Source: Anaerolineales bacterium (GTDB lineage: Bacteria > Chloroflexota > Anaerolineae > Anaerolineales > Villigracilaceae). From it: a stretch of DNA of 64,000 nt. The stretch lies in the NCBI GenBank assembly GCA_023382595.1, contig JAHDWB010000002.1, forward strand, positions 62,001 through 126,000, read 5' to 3'. The notes below the pieces were generated by a model. That model made no database searches, had not been told where the DNA came from, and saw nothing but the letters and a program-made list of their open reading frames with translations. This document shows positions 33,790-43,224 of this stretch, one piece after another. Each line of letters begins with the position of its first letter. Within the stretch, counting starts at the first letter, position 1. Both the position numbers and the translations under genes were made by a program.

Positions 33790-34177
33790 ACTTGTCTCCT
33801 TCTACATCATCAACACATCGATTTTATTAAAGCTTAATCGCTTCGATTCTACCATCAAAAGACTCCGGGAATTACCCGTACTTTAGTAGTGGCTTCATGA
33901 AAACCCATTGTCACAGATTCCTTTTTTTACGTATAAACCCCGCATGAATGTTTTTTCTCCAGCAATGTGTCACTCCATCACGAGCTTCAAACAATGACTT
34001 TGCAATAATCCTGCCATTGTTATACCCCCTCAATGCAAAAGCCAGTGATGTTATAATTAAATTGCAATATTTTCACCGAGCAAATAACCCGTCTTGCTTT
34101 TTCTTAATTATCCCGTAGGCGGAATTGAGTAAATTTAACAAAATCGTCTCATCCATCACCTTATAGGCCGGCTTGAT
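33790..34177. other. Divergent regulatory spacer of the exopolysaccharide region
   Basis: A 388-base A+T-rich gap between the minus-strand wzz-bcsB pair and the plus-strand GT2-GT4-deacetylase set. It has no open frame of note. TATAAT at 34052-34057 on the plus strand is the best -10 candidate for the GT2 operon, giving a leader of more than 110 bases. TATAAC on the minus strand near 34024-34019 is a weak candidate for the opposite operon. No riboswitch-like fold is recognised. Confidence 0.45.
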
Positions 34178-35395
34178 ATGCATGATAACTATATAATATC
34201 GACGTTAATATCTGTAATCTTCTGGTTAAACTTGATCAGCATTTTGTACACCTATTTTGGGTACCCCCTTCTCATCTCGCTCCTGCCAACAAAACGAAAC
34301 CATCAAATAAAATCAGATCGACAAAGCCTGCCTTCAGTCACATTGCTTATCGCCGCATACAACGAGGAAGTGGTAATCGAAAGAAAAATCATAAATAGTC
34401 TCTCCATTGAGTACCCCAAGGACAAACTTCAGATCCTGATCACTGCAGACGGATCAAACGACGAAACGCCGAACATTATAAAAAAATATGCCGAGTTGGG
34501 GGTAGAGTTATTGTATCAACCTGAGCGGCGCGGAAAAATGGCCGCCATCAACCGGGCAATGCCTTACGCGCGCGGAGAGATAATTGTTTTTTCCGACGCA
34601 AACAATCACTACCAACCCGATACAATTTCGAAACTCGTAGCGCCGCTTAGCAATCCGGATGTTGCAGCAACGAGCGGCGCAAAAGTCATTGACAAGGGAG
34701 ACAGCAGCATAGGTTCGTCCGAAGGATTGTATTGGAAATACGAATCGTACATAAAAAAACAAGAGAGCCGTGTAGATAGCTGCACAAGTGTAGCGGGTGA
34801 GATCTTGGCTGTAAGAAAGAGTGCGTACAGCTCCCCGCCGAACCATATTGTGAATGACGATTTTTTTATCGCCATGCAAGTACTTCGAAAAGGGCACAGA
34901 CTCGTTTATGTGCCTGATGCGAAATCGAGCGAAAAGGCTTCCATGTCAGCGCAGGATGAGATTACACGAAGAACCCGGATCAACGCCGGCAGATACCAAG
35001 CAATCGCAATGGCTCATCACATCCTGCCGTTCAACCGGCCTTTGTTAACATGGCAGATTATTTCACATAAATTCCTACGCCCTCTTGTCCCCTTTAACAT
35101 GATCATCATTTTCCTTCTGTCGATTGCCGCAGTTCTGATTCCTTACAGCAGACCTGATAATTTTCTACATCTGAGTCATCCATTTAATATCCTTGTTCTG
35201 GTTCTACAGCTATTTTTTTATCTACTCGCGATATTGGGAATGCGCGCAGGGGAGGGAAAGAAGATGGGGAAACTCGGACGCATATTATATTTGCCTACTT
35301 TCCTGACCAACAGCAATTTCGCCGCACTAAAAGGTTTCCTCAAATTCATGCAGGGGCAACAACTGCATATTTGGGATCGCATACAAAGGCAATAA
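34178..35395 (+). CDS. Membrane-bound family 2 glycosyltransferase
   Basis: A 405-residue GT2 enzyme with one N-terminal membrane helix (~8-28), a GT-A catalytic domain and two or three C-terminal helices (from ~300). Catalytic-site motifs are ADGSNDE (90-96), the metal site FSDAN (138-142), NDDFF (226-230) and RRTRINAGRYQ (264-274). This layout resembles polymer synthases (BcsA, NodC type), but the last motif is not the classical QxxRW, so processivity is uncertain. No PilZ domain is present. It leads the plus-strand arm of the exopolysaccharide region and may act with the BcsB-like protein. Confidence 0.8.
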   Translation: MHDNYIISTLISVIFWLNLISILYTYFGYPLLISLLPTKRNHQIKSDRQSLPSVTLLIAAYNEEVVIERKIINSLSIEYPKDKLQILITADGSNDETPNIIKKYAELGVELLYQPERRGKMAAINRAMPYARGEIIVFSDANNHYQPDTISKLVAPLSNPDVAATSGAKVIDKGDSSIGSSEGLYWKYESYIKKQESRVDSCTSVAGEILAVRKSAYSSPPNHIVNDDFFIAMQVLRKGHRLVYVPDAKSSEKASMSAQDEITRRTRINAGRYQAIAMAHHILPFNRPLLTWQIISHKFLRPLVPFNMIIIFLLSIAAVLIPYSRPDNFLHLSHPFNILVLVLQLFFYLLAILGMRAGEGKKMGKLGRILYLPTFLTNSNFAALKGFLKFMQGQQLHIWDRIQRQ

Positions 35396-35419
35396 CAGCC
35401 CACTAGAGTAAAAACTTAC

Positions 35420-36580
35420 ATGTTCAACACAAAATCATGTACTCCGCCAAAAGTTCTTATCATCGATCTGTCATTAAAATATGGCGGGTCTAGCTCCCGG
35501 GTTATATCCTTGATAAAGGACTCTCCATCAGGCTCAATAGCTTTGGCAGGATTATCGTCGGGCGCAGTCATTACAGAAGCAGCGAAAATAGGACTTCCTG
35601 TACACGTCGTTGGTAAACGCAAAACAGACCCCATGATCGTTTTCCGCATTCTTAAATTGATACGACAACATAATTATCAAGTTATGGATACTCAAAACGT
35701 TCAGTCAAAATTTTGGGGGAGTCTGGTTTCAATTTTCTCCAATACCGCGCTTGTTTCTACGATAAATAGTTGGTATGCAAATGAACATGGGAAAACTTCA
35801 AACAAAGGCAAGCTTTATACCCAACTGGAACTTCTAACAAACTGGGGGCTGGATCTTTACATCACTGTATCAAAAAAAGACAAACTTTCATTGCTAAATT
35901 CGAAAATCCCTGAAAATAAAATCGAATTAATCTACAATGCCGTCAATGTTGATGTTGACGCAACCCCAGATAGCCCTGAATGGTTGCAAAGAAAGTTTCA
36001 ACTTCCGCCCAAGTCCCTTGTTTGTACGGCTGTCGGGCGACTTGTCCCCATCAAGGGGTATGATGTTTTGATCAATGCTGCAAAACAGATCGTTGCAAAA
36101 TCACCGAATTTATATTTTCTAATTGTTGGCGACGGGGAGGAAAGAGAGAATTTAGAAAACCAAATTAAAAGATCTGGATTGGAGCGCAGCATCCTTTTGG
36201 CAGGTTATCAAGATCGGCAGTCTGTACTTGCAATTCTAAACTCAAGCGATTTCTTTGTCATGCCATCACGATATGAGGGAACGCCAATTGCGCTCTTGGA
36301 AGCTGCTGCTTTTGGAAAACCCATCGTAGCATCCAATAGCGGCGGTATTCCTGAATTGGTCGAAAATGAGGTTCACGCACTACTTGTTCCCCCTGAAGAT
36401 CCAACGGCCTTGGCAGATGCTCTTATTTGGCTATGTACAAACCCCGAGGCAGCCCAACAGTTGGGAAAAAAAGCCCAGGAAAGGGTTAGCAACCAGTTCA
36501 ATCTGGAAAACCAAATTAAAAGAACGTGGGAAGCATATCAAAAGGCGTTTGATAACCACAAACGGTCAAGGAAAGTATAA
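35420..36580 (+). CDS. Family 4 glycosyltransferase
   Basis: A 386-residue GT-B glycosyltransferase. The C-terminal domain carries VGRLVPIKGYDVLI near residue 205 and PSRYEGTPIALLEAAAFG near 280, the EX7E motif of retaining GT4 enzymes. It adds a sugar from a nucleotide donor to a lipid-linked or growing surface glycan. It lies 24 bases after the GT2 gene. Its ribosome site is weak. Confidence 0.88.
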   Translation: MFNTKSCTPPKVLIIDLSLKYGGSSSRVISLIKDSPSGSIALAGLSSGAVITEAAKIGLPVHVVGKRKTDPMIVFRILKLIRQHNYQVMDTQNVQSKFWGSLVSIFSNTALVSTINSWYANEHGKTSNKGKLYTQLELLTNWGLDLYITVSKKDKLSLLNSKIPENKIELIYNAVNVDVDATPDSPEWLQRKFQLPPKSLVCTAVGRLVPIKGYDVLINAAKQIVAKSPNLYFLIVGDGEERENLENQIKRSGLERSILLAGYQDRQSVLAILNSSDFFVMPSRYEGTPIALLEAAAFGKPIVASNSGGIPELVENEVHALLVPPEDPTALADALIWLCTNPEAAQQLGKKAQERVSNQFNLENQIKRTWEAYQKAFDNHKRSRKV

Positions 36581-36616
36581 AGATAATTTTTATATTATCC
36601 ATCAAGGATTCATGTC

Positions 36617-37669
36617 ATGCACACAATCTCATCCCCAACAAATAGCAGGCGTCCTTCGCTGGGTAAGAAAATCATTTCATTTGCATTTAACACAGGATTG
36701 ATCAGGGTGGGACGCGGAATTTGGAAAAAATCCCTGACGGTCCTAAATTACCACAGAATTGACGATCCCTACCGGAAGGGTATTGACTCTTTCCAACCCA
36801 ATATCAGCGCACATCCTGATGAGTTCAAGCGGCAAATGGAATATCTTGAGCGTTGGTTCAATGTCGTTTCAGTGCGCGAGGTTGCAATCTGGCTTGAGGG
36901 CAAAGCCAGTTTGCCCGATTTTGCCGCGCTTATTACATTTGACGATGGATACCTTGATAACTATATAAACGCATACCCCATCCTGCGGCAACATAATTTT
37001 CCGGCAGTCATATATTTAGCCGCAGGGCACATTGACACGGATAAGCCTTTTTATTGGGATCTGGCAGCCTATTGTTTTACACATACAAAAAAAGATCATG
37101 TCTCTTTTCCCGGCGGAACTGAACGCTCCTGGGGAACATCGGATGAACTTCTGCAGATATCAAAGGAATGGATCGAGGCAATGAAAATATTGCCTGAAAC
37201 CGAAAAGCAGGGATGGGTCTCACGATTGCCTGAAGAATTGAATATTTCGATCCCGAAGAATTTCTTTAAAAATCTCATGATGAATTGGGATCAAGTTCGT
37301 GAGATGCACGGGAATGGGATCGATTTCGGCGGGCATACGATCAACCATCCAATTCTAACGCGCATTGCCCCGGAAGCTGCTCGTACCGAGATTGCAGGGT
37401 CAAAGGTGCAAATTGAAAGAGAACTCGGCGAAACAATAACTAGTTTCGCCTACCCAAACGGGATGAAAGCTGATGTCAATTCTCAAATCGAGAAGATTAC
37501 TGCTGAATCTGGATTCAAAACCGCATTCACGCTTCAAAACGGACCTGCCACTCTGCGTGAAACAAGGCGGAATCCTTATGCCATCCGGCGCAGCTTCATT
37601 TCGCACAAGCATACGCTTGCTCATTTCTCGACCTTGATCAGTCCATTCAACCGCATCCGCCCGACTTGA
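36617..37669 (+). CDS. Polysaccharide deacetylase (NodB/CE4 family)
   Basis: A 350-residue carbohydrate esterase family 4 protein. The catalytic/metal Asp motif is TFDDGYLDN near residue 112 and the metal His motif GGHTINHP is near 236. A late FAYPNG block completes the pattern. CE4 enzymes remove N- or O-acetyl groups from GlcNAc-type polymers. The N-terminus lacks a clear signal peptide, so it may act in the cytoplasm on precursors or be membrane-associated. AAGGA precedes ATG 36617. It ends 15 bases from the convergent GT4. Confidence 0.85.
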   Translation: MHTISSPTNSRRPSLGKKIISFAFNTGLIRVGRGIWKKSLTVLNYHRIDDPYRKGIDSFQPNISAHPDEFKRQMEYLERWFNVVSVREVAIWLEGKASLPDFAALITFDDGYLDNYINAYPILRQHNFPAVIYLAAGHIDTDKPFYWDLAAYCFTHTKKDHVSFPGGTERSWGTSDELLQISKEWIEAMKILPETEKQGWVSRLPEELNISIPKNFFKNLMMNWDQVREMHGNGIDFGGHTINHPILTRIAPEAARTEIAGSKVQIERELGETITSFAYPNGMKADVNSQIEKITAESGFKTAFTLQNGPATLRETRRNPYAIRRSFISHKHTLAHFSTLISPFNRIRPT

Positions 37670-37684
37670 TTTTTCAAGATGATC

Positions 37685-38839
37685 CTATTTAAATCGCTTC
37701 GAATTCCTTATCAAATCAAGGTATAGTTCGCCTAGCTGTTCAGCTTGCCTGCGAATATTAAACTTTTGATCTGCAACCGATCGCCCCTTATCTCCCATGG
37801 AACCAGCCTCGTCCGAATTAGACAAGAGGCGCATACAGGCTGCCGACAAGGCATCCACCTGTCCGGCAGGAACCAGGAGTCCATTCTTGCCATCCTCTAT
37901 CATCTCCGGAATTCCTCCCACCGCACTTGCAATGATCGGTAGGCGCGCTGCCATCGCCTCAGCTAAAACGGTCGGTAATGCCTCGGTCAGTGTGGGAAGA
38001 ACAAATATGTCACTGGCAGCTAGGAAATGAGGGACATTATCTCTCTGCCCGGCGAAAATCACATGGCCCGCAACCCCAGCCAGTTGCGCCTCCCTCTCCA
38101 GAGTTTCCCTGTAAACACCGTCACCAACAATCAAGTAACGAACTTTTGGAAACCGCGCAATTATTTCCGGCAGCCCACGGATCATATACTGAATGCCCTT
38201 TAATTCTCGCAGAACTGCCACTGTCGTTAATAATTTGGAGTCAAGAGGCACCCCCAACTCTTTGCGAATACCATCAGATATCCTCCGGCGGTCCAAATTA
38301 TCGAAATGAAACAGGTCGACGCCATTATAAATTGTCAATAGTTTCGAGGGAGGTAGTGTGCTAATGTCAAGGTAGAATTGGCGAGCCTCATTTGAAACTG
38401 AAATAATCGCATCGCAAAAATGACGAAGCGCAAAAAACTCTACCTCCTGATGCAGACGAGATTTAATGTTCATTTTCTGCGACGGCATAGTATGCAGGGT
38501 GGATACACTAGGCAATCTTGCAAGCTTTGCAGCAATGTTTCCAAAAATATCCCCAAGTTCAAGCTGACCATGGACCAGATCTGCGTTCACAGTTTTCAAG
38601 TACTTAACCAGCCGAGGTAACGCTGTTAGATCTCGCACGTATGGTATGGGTAAAAAGTCAACAGGCACTCCCAGTGCTTTGATTTGCTCCGCCATTGGGT
38701 TTCCCCTCTTCCGCACTTTAAAAACGCATACCCGCGGAGAAAAAACGTCTGGCAGGTTCTTCAAGATGGAAGCAGTAAGCCTCTCTGCGCCTCCCATACC
38801 CAAGCCATCAATCGCGTAAATAATAGTATATTTACTCAT
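37685..38839 (-). CDS. Family 4 glycosyltransferase
   Basis: A 384-residue GT4 glycosyltransferase with the N-terminal GLGMGGAERL motif and an EX7E region PTLTEALPTVLAEAMAA near residue 285. The donor-site loop VGGIPEMIEDGKNGLLVP is also present. It is the last gene of a minus-strand unit flippase-GT4-GT4. Acceptor and sugar are not predictable. The ribosome site is weak. Confidence 0.88.
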   Translation of the reverse strand: MSKYTIIYAIDGLGMGGAERLTASILKNLPDVFSPRVCVFKVRKRGNPMAEQIKALGVPVDFLPIPYVRDLTALPRLVKYLKTVNADLVHGQLELGDIFGNIAAKLARLPSVSTLHTMPSQKMNIKSRLHQEVEFFALRHFCDAIISVSNEARQFYLDISTLPPSKLLTIYNGVDLFHFDNLDRRRISDGIRKELGVPLDSKLLTTVAVLRELKGIQYMIRGLPEIIARFPKVRYLIVGDGVYRETLEREAQLAGVAGHVIFAGQRDNVPHFLAASDIFVLPTLTEALPTVLAEAMAARLPIIASAVGGIPEMIEDGKNGLLVPAGQVDALSAACMRLLSNSDEAGSMGDKGRSVADQKFNIRRQAEQLGELYLDLIRNSKRFK

Positions 38840-38902
38840 ACCATATCTTATTCTTCAATATTCATTCAGAGAAGGTCATTCTCTTCGACTTGGATGTTCA
38901 CG

Positions 38903-40126
38903 TCAACCGCTGCCGACTGCATAGATCGTAAGTATTTCCTGTGCAATTGCATTCCAATTAAAACGGGTAGTTGACAGCCTGCGTGCATATTTACCCATTT
39001 CCTCTGCCAAAGCACGATCATTGACAAATACTAATATTTTCTCAGCCAGATCATTAGGGGAGTGAGCGGGGACCAAGAACCCACTTTTTCCATTTTCGAC
39101 AACTTCCGGCAAACCACCCACCATTGTCGCAATGACAGGCTTGCCAAAAGTATATGCAGTTTGCAACGAGCCGCTTTGAGTGCTACTATGGTATGGATAA
39201 ACAACCACTGTTGCCAGTTCCATTAGGGCGCCAATCTCCTCCAACGGCAGGTAGCGGAGATCAAGCACTACTTTATTTGAAACTCCAAGTCCATCAACCA
39301 AAGATATTAAACTTGCGGCATTAATGAACTTTGTTGGATATCCTGCAATCACTAATTTCGCATCACTCTTTTCCGCCACCAAGGCAAATGCCCGGATCAA
39401 ATCTTCCACCCCCTTGCTCGGGGCAAGGAGTCCAAAGAACAAAACAACGGATTCGTCATCCGAAATTCCATACTGCTCGCGCAACTTTACATCCCGCGAA
39501 GAGGATTGAATCCCTAGCAACCAATCCGAATTACCGTGAGGGATCACATCGGTGTATTTACTATCGATCGATGGGTAGATCTCTAAAAAACTCCTCCTGC
39601 TATTCTCCGCAAGAAAAAATATTTTCGAAAATGAGCTATATGCAAGGAGATCAAGCTTATGGAGAATGTTCGAAAACATAACACCTGTCTCTCTCTCCTC
39701 AAATTCATGGCATATTTGTGTCAGGTTAAATCCTTTTCGTCTTAATAACCAGATAAAGAAAAAATCAAAATTGTATCCGAGCCGAGAGAATTGAACCACA
39801 TCCGGGCGCGTCCCATCCAAATAAAAGATCAGCTTGACCCAAGCCCACAAAACAAGGATACCTCGCATGATGCGCCGCATGCTGCGAAAGATTCTCTCGA
39901 GAATCCGCCTTGGGAAAGGCATATCATTGTGCGGGTGGGCGTCAAACCCCTTCCACAACTTTAGGATATTATCAACTTTAAAGTTATGCGGCAGAGATGC
40001 AAGTTCATACTCCGTACCAGCCACAAGCGAAACATCTGCCCCCGTCTCTGCCAGGGCAGTGCACAATTGATAATCAAAATGAATCAAGCCTCCGCTGTTT
40101 GCCATTTCAACAACACATATTCGCAT
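38903..40126 (-). CDS. Family 4 glycosyltransferase
   Basis: A 407-residue GT4 glycosyltransferase. ATG 40126 with GAGGA upstream is preferred over the longer frame starting at 40225. Typical blocks are FFGLLAPSKGVEDLI near residue 220 and YHSSTQSGSLQTAYTFG near 305. The usual EX7E glutamate is replaced by Gln or Ser here, so the acid motif is atypical. VGGLPEVVENGKSGFLVP follows. It is part of the flippase-GT4-GT4 unit. Confidence 0.85.
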   Translation of the reverse strand: MRICVVEMANSGGLIHFDYQLCTALAETGADVSLVAGTEYELASLPHNFKVDNILKLWKGFDAHPHNDMPFPRRILERIFRSMRRIMRGILVLWAWVKLIFYLDGTRPDVVQFSRLGYNFDFFFIWLLRRKGFNLTQICHEFEERETGVMFSNILHKLDLLAYSSFSKIFFLAENSRRSFLEIYPSIDSKYTDVIPHGNSDWLLGIQSSSRDVKLREQYGISDDESVVLFFGLLAPSKGVEDLIRAFALVAEKSDAKLVIAGYPTKFINAASLISLVDGLGVSNKVVLDLRYLPLEEIGALMELATVVVYPYHSSTQSGSLQTAYTFGKPVIATMVGGLPEVVENGKSGFLVPAHSPNDLAEKILVFVNDRALAEEMGKYARRLSTTRFNWNAIAQEILTIYAVGSG

Positions 40127-40151
40127 TTTCTTCCTCACAAAACCTTGCACT

Positions 40152-41621
40152 TCACTTTTTCCCCGACAGCACAACTTGCGCCAACCGAAGAAGGCTTTTG
40201 CTTTCCAACCACCATACGACACCAAGATAACAGATGCCCCCCGATATCACGACAAGTGTCAACTGAATGAACGGGCTTAGATCTTCCGTCATAAGTGAAA
40301 CAAAAAAAGCAACCGGGACCATCAACAGCGCGGCCTGCGCGGCGGGCCTTATTTCATTAAAGATATCCCGAAATGTCACCGAGACAAACTTTGTCGCAAC
40401 ATAAAGAGTAACGATCTGATCCAAAATAATGCCTATCAGATATCCCCACACAATACCTGTCAAGCCATACAAAGAACCGATAAGAAGGGCTGGAACTGAA
40501 ACAAAAATGCTGAACACATTTAATTTCAGCAAAATATCAGGGCGCCCAATAGCCTTGTACACATCCCCGACATGATAGCCAACTGAATAAACAAGGGCAA
40601 AGATCGCCAAAATCCTCAATAATGGAATTGTTTCCAACCATTGCTCTCCAAATACGACCATGACAATCGGCTCAGCCGCAATGAACAATCCCAGGCATAA
40701 CGGCATGACAATCAACTGGACCAGGCGGATGGAAACGAGAAAGCCACGGCGTAACTCATCGGGCTTGTCCTGAATGGATGAAAAGGCCGGAAAGATAACA
40801 CCTGTCATCACCCAAAGGTTGCCAATAATAAGCATTTCAGGCAAGCGGTAGGCCATGCTGAAAACACCTAAAGCCGCCATTCCAAAAACCTTACCGACAA
40901 CGAGATAACTTAAATTATCCGCAAATACAAACAGGATGTCCACGCCTGTAATAGATGCGCCAAACTTCATTAATTGCCCCGCAATCGTTTTATCAAAAAA
41001 GATGCGGGGACGCCACGGCAGCACAACCCACACCAACACCACCGAAGCCAGCCCTCCAGCAATCTGCCCAAAGACCAAAGACCAAACTCCAAATCCGGAA
41101 AATGCCATGCCGATCGAAACCACTCCCTTAATAAGTGTATTTCCAAAATCTGGAATTAATCTACGCCGGTAGTCCAAATCGCGCGTCAATAGATTCATAT
41201 GCACTGAACCAAGTGCGTTGATGGCAAAAGACACCCCCAACCATCTCAAAACCGGTGTCACCATCGGATCTTCAAAGTAAGCCGCAGAGACGGGGGCTAA
41301 CAGGAATACCATCAAAGACAGCACAAAACCAATAATGGCATTAATCGTAAATACCGTACTGGCCGCCTCTTCAATGTTCTGCCTGCGTTGGATCAGAGCC
41401 CGTCCAAGCCCCAGATCCTTGACCACCGACAGATAATTGATCGCGATAACAGCAACCGCAACGAGACCGAAATCCTCCCGGGTCAACAAGCGCGCCAGAA
41501 TGGATGTAGTAAGCAGCAATACCCCCTTGCTCAACCCATATGTCAGAAAATTCCAAAAGATGCCGCGTCCGGCTTTATAGGTAATGGAATGTTTGTCTTC
41601 AGTTTCAATGATACTAGCCAC
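40152..41621 (-). CDS. Oligosaccharide flippase (Wzx/TuaB-like)
   Basis: A 489-residue protein with about 14 membrane helices, of the polysaccharide transporter branch of the MOP superfamily. The N-terminal KAGRGIFWNFLTYGLSKGV and the block TREDFGLVAVAVIAINYLSV are typical of Wzx/TuaB-like flippases. It would move lipid-linked oligosaccharides across the cytoplasmic membrane. It starts with GTG 41621. A minus-strand TATAAT lies at 41731-41726, about 105 bases upstream. No O-antigen polymerase gene accompanies it in this window. Confidence 0.87.
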   Translation of the reverse strand: MASIIETEDKHSITYKAGRGIFWNFLTYGLSKGVLLLTTSILARLLTREDFGLVAVAVIAINYLSVVKDLGLGRALIQRRQNIEEAASTVFTINAIIGFVLSLMVFLLAPVSAAYFEDPMVTPVLRWLGVSFAINALGSVHMNLLTRDLDYRRRLIPDFGNTLIKGVVSIGMAFSGFGVWSLVFGQIAGGLASVVLVWVVLPWRPRIFFDKTIAGQLMKFGASITGVDILFVFADNLSYLVVGKVFGMAALGVFSMAYRLPEMLIIGNLWVMTGVIFPAFSSIQDKPDELRRGFLVSIRLVQLIVMPLCLGLFIAAEPIVMVVFGEQWLETIPLLRILAIFALVYSVGYHVGDVYKAIGRPDILLKLNVFSIFVSVPALLIGSLYGLTGIVWGYLIGIILDQIVTLYVATKFVSVTFRDIFNEIRPAAQAALLMVPVAFFVSLMTEDLSPFIQLTLVVISGGICYLGVVWWLESKSLLRLAQVVLSGKK

Positions 41622-41781
41622 AAAAATGCTCGCTCTTTTTTAGGATGCTTACAAAAGTTTAACTTAAGTCGAGAGCAAATGCTCTTGCAATTAATTCAAT
41701 TTTTGATTATCCCCCAAGGGGGAAGATTATATCATTGCTTTTCCAGTTCAATTTACAGAGAGAGTTCGTAAGAAAAGTCGC

Positions 41782-42930
41782 TTAATGAGAGAATACTGCT
41801 TTCTTCGCTTTCTTCATCATCTGAATACTTGCGAGCGCTGCATGCCCAACAGAAGTAATCGAAAACATGCCCTCCATGAGCGCCCGTCTGCCAGTCCAAA
41901 TTTTATCAACATAAGAATCGGGCGCCGCTGAACTATCAACATAATCAAGGCCGCCAATCAAATCTTTTCCATTCTCCATAAATTGAATTATATTCACAAT
42001 TCCCGGCGAGTATTTGGAAAATTCAGGATCCCAGCCCAACTTGAACCCAAACCCCGCCCTCCCGGATATAAGCTCCGATGTCGACGAGATGATGCGTCCA
42101 TTGATGCTGAGCTCGGTGAAGTACGCCCGATCCACCCGGTTGAAGCCCGCGATCATCTCCCTGAAAAAGCTGACATGATCCGCATTCGAATACAATGACG
42201 TCTCCTCCCTCCCCTTCCAACCCATGTTCTCCAGCCGGATGAACTCATCCACATTCCTCTCCAACGGCTCCATCCCGCGCACCAACCGCCACTCAAACAT
42301 GCCAAGGCTACTTAAGCGGCGAATATTTCGTTGATAATCCCGTAATGTGTGCTTCGACACGGGCAAGGCAGTAGTTAACTCATCAAAGTCAGCCATATGG
42401 AATACAGCCCGTTCCCAACTGCTGAAGGTCGTCCACTTCACTCCAACATCCCGTGCCGCCTCTTTCATCTCATCCGGAAGCAGGTGCTCTGCCGGACAAT
42501 TATCGATGTACAGCCCGTGCCACGGATACCCTCCATCCGTCAGGTATCCATAGATCATTCGCAATGCCTCGCCCGCATGCTCCCGGTCCAGCAAAAAACC
42601 GGACAAATAGGAATGAATGGACGTGAACGTTGACAGATGCATCAGCGGAAACTGACGCGTCGGCCTCCGTACCTGGAAAATGCCCACCCCCACCAAGTCC
42701 TTCATTCCACTGGCAGCTTTCTCCACGAACACCATTAGCACATCCGAGGTGCTTTCCAAATAGCGGATCGCAGGCATTACAAAATAGGGGGACAGGAAGG
42801 CATTTGGCACCACCGCCCGCGCTTCCAGATCCGCCCATGCGAGCAGCAGCCCTTCTTCAACATCGTTCGGATGCAGAACACGAACCGTATATGAGGAATC
42901 CTTTAATGGATATTTTCGTTTATTTTTCAT
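41782..42930 (-). CDS. FemAB/BioF2-like acyltransferase, copy A
   Basis: A 382-residue protein with the BioF2-like double-GNAT architecture. LPVSKHTLRDYQRNIRRL near residue 190 is the basic helix that precedes the catalytic GNAT domain, and SGRAGFGFKLGWDPEFSKY near 300 is the core. Such enzymes transfer acyl or aminoacyl groups in cell-wall, capsule or lipid pathways. ATG 42930, 8 bases after AAGGTG, is preferred over 42936. Its first ~270 residues are encoded by DNA identical to copy B at 43225, while the last ~100 residues differ. Confidence 0.75.
   Translation of the reverse strand: MKNKRKYPLKDSSYTVRVLHPNDVEEGLLLAWADLEARAVVPNAFLSPYFVMPAIRYLESTSDVLMVFVEKAASGMKDLVGVGIFQVRRPTRQFPLMHLSTFTSIHSYLSGFLLDREHAGEALRMIYGYLTDGGYPWHGLYIDNCPAEHLLPDEMKEAARDVGVKWTTFSSWERAVFHMADFDELTTALPVSKHTLRDYQRNIRRLSSLGMFEWRLVRGMEPLERNVDEFIRLENMGWKGREETSLYSNADHVSFFREMIAGFNRVDRAYFTELSINGRIISSTSELISGRAGFGFKLGWDPEFSKYSPGIVNIIQFMENGKDLIGGLDYVDSSAAPDSYVDKIWTGRRALMEGMFSITSVGHAALASIQMMKKAKKAVFSH
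42149..42898. repeat. 750-base direct repeat, copy 1 (within acyltransferase A)
   Basis: Reading base by base I find no difference from 43634-44383. Identity stops abruptly at the 5' end of the gene, just before the start region. It fades into scattered differences at the other end, the pattern expected of gene conversion or a recent partial duplication. Confidence 0.85.
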
Positions 42931-43224
42931 AACCATTCACCTTATGAAGGCTTTAAAAATATTGAGAATTGGGGATACACATAAAAAAGCCTGCCAGGGA
43001 ATCCAGAGCAGATCATTATATAGTGATCTATTGTATACAGTTCTTATCATGGAAATATACAAAACCCGCCTGAGAACCTTGTTGGCAACACAGGCACTGA
43101 ACTTGGAACTCTTACATTTGTTAACATTCACAAACAGGCGTATCCTGTATTATCAATCAAATACTAAAACATATCATTGCGCTTTCAATTCATTTTTTTT
43201 ACACCCATCAAAGCGAGAAATCCG
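42931..43224. other. Spacer between the two acyltransferase genes
   Basis: An A+T-rich gap of 294 bases. A minus-strand TATAAT at 43020-43015 lies inside an imperfect palindrome (GATCATTATATAGTGATC) and is the likely -10 box of copy A. No gene is seen. Confidence 0.45.
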
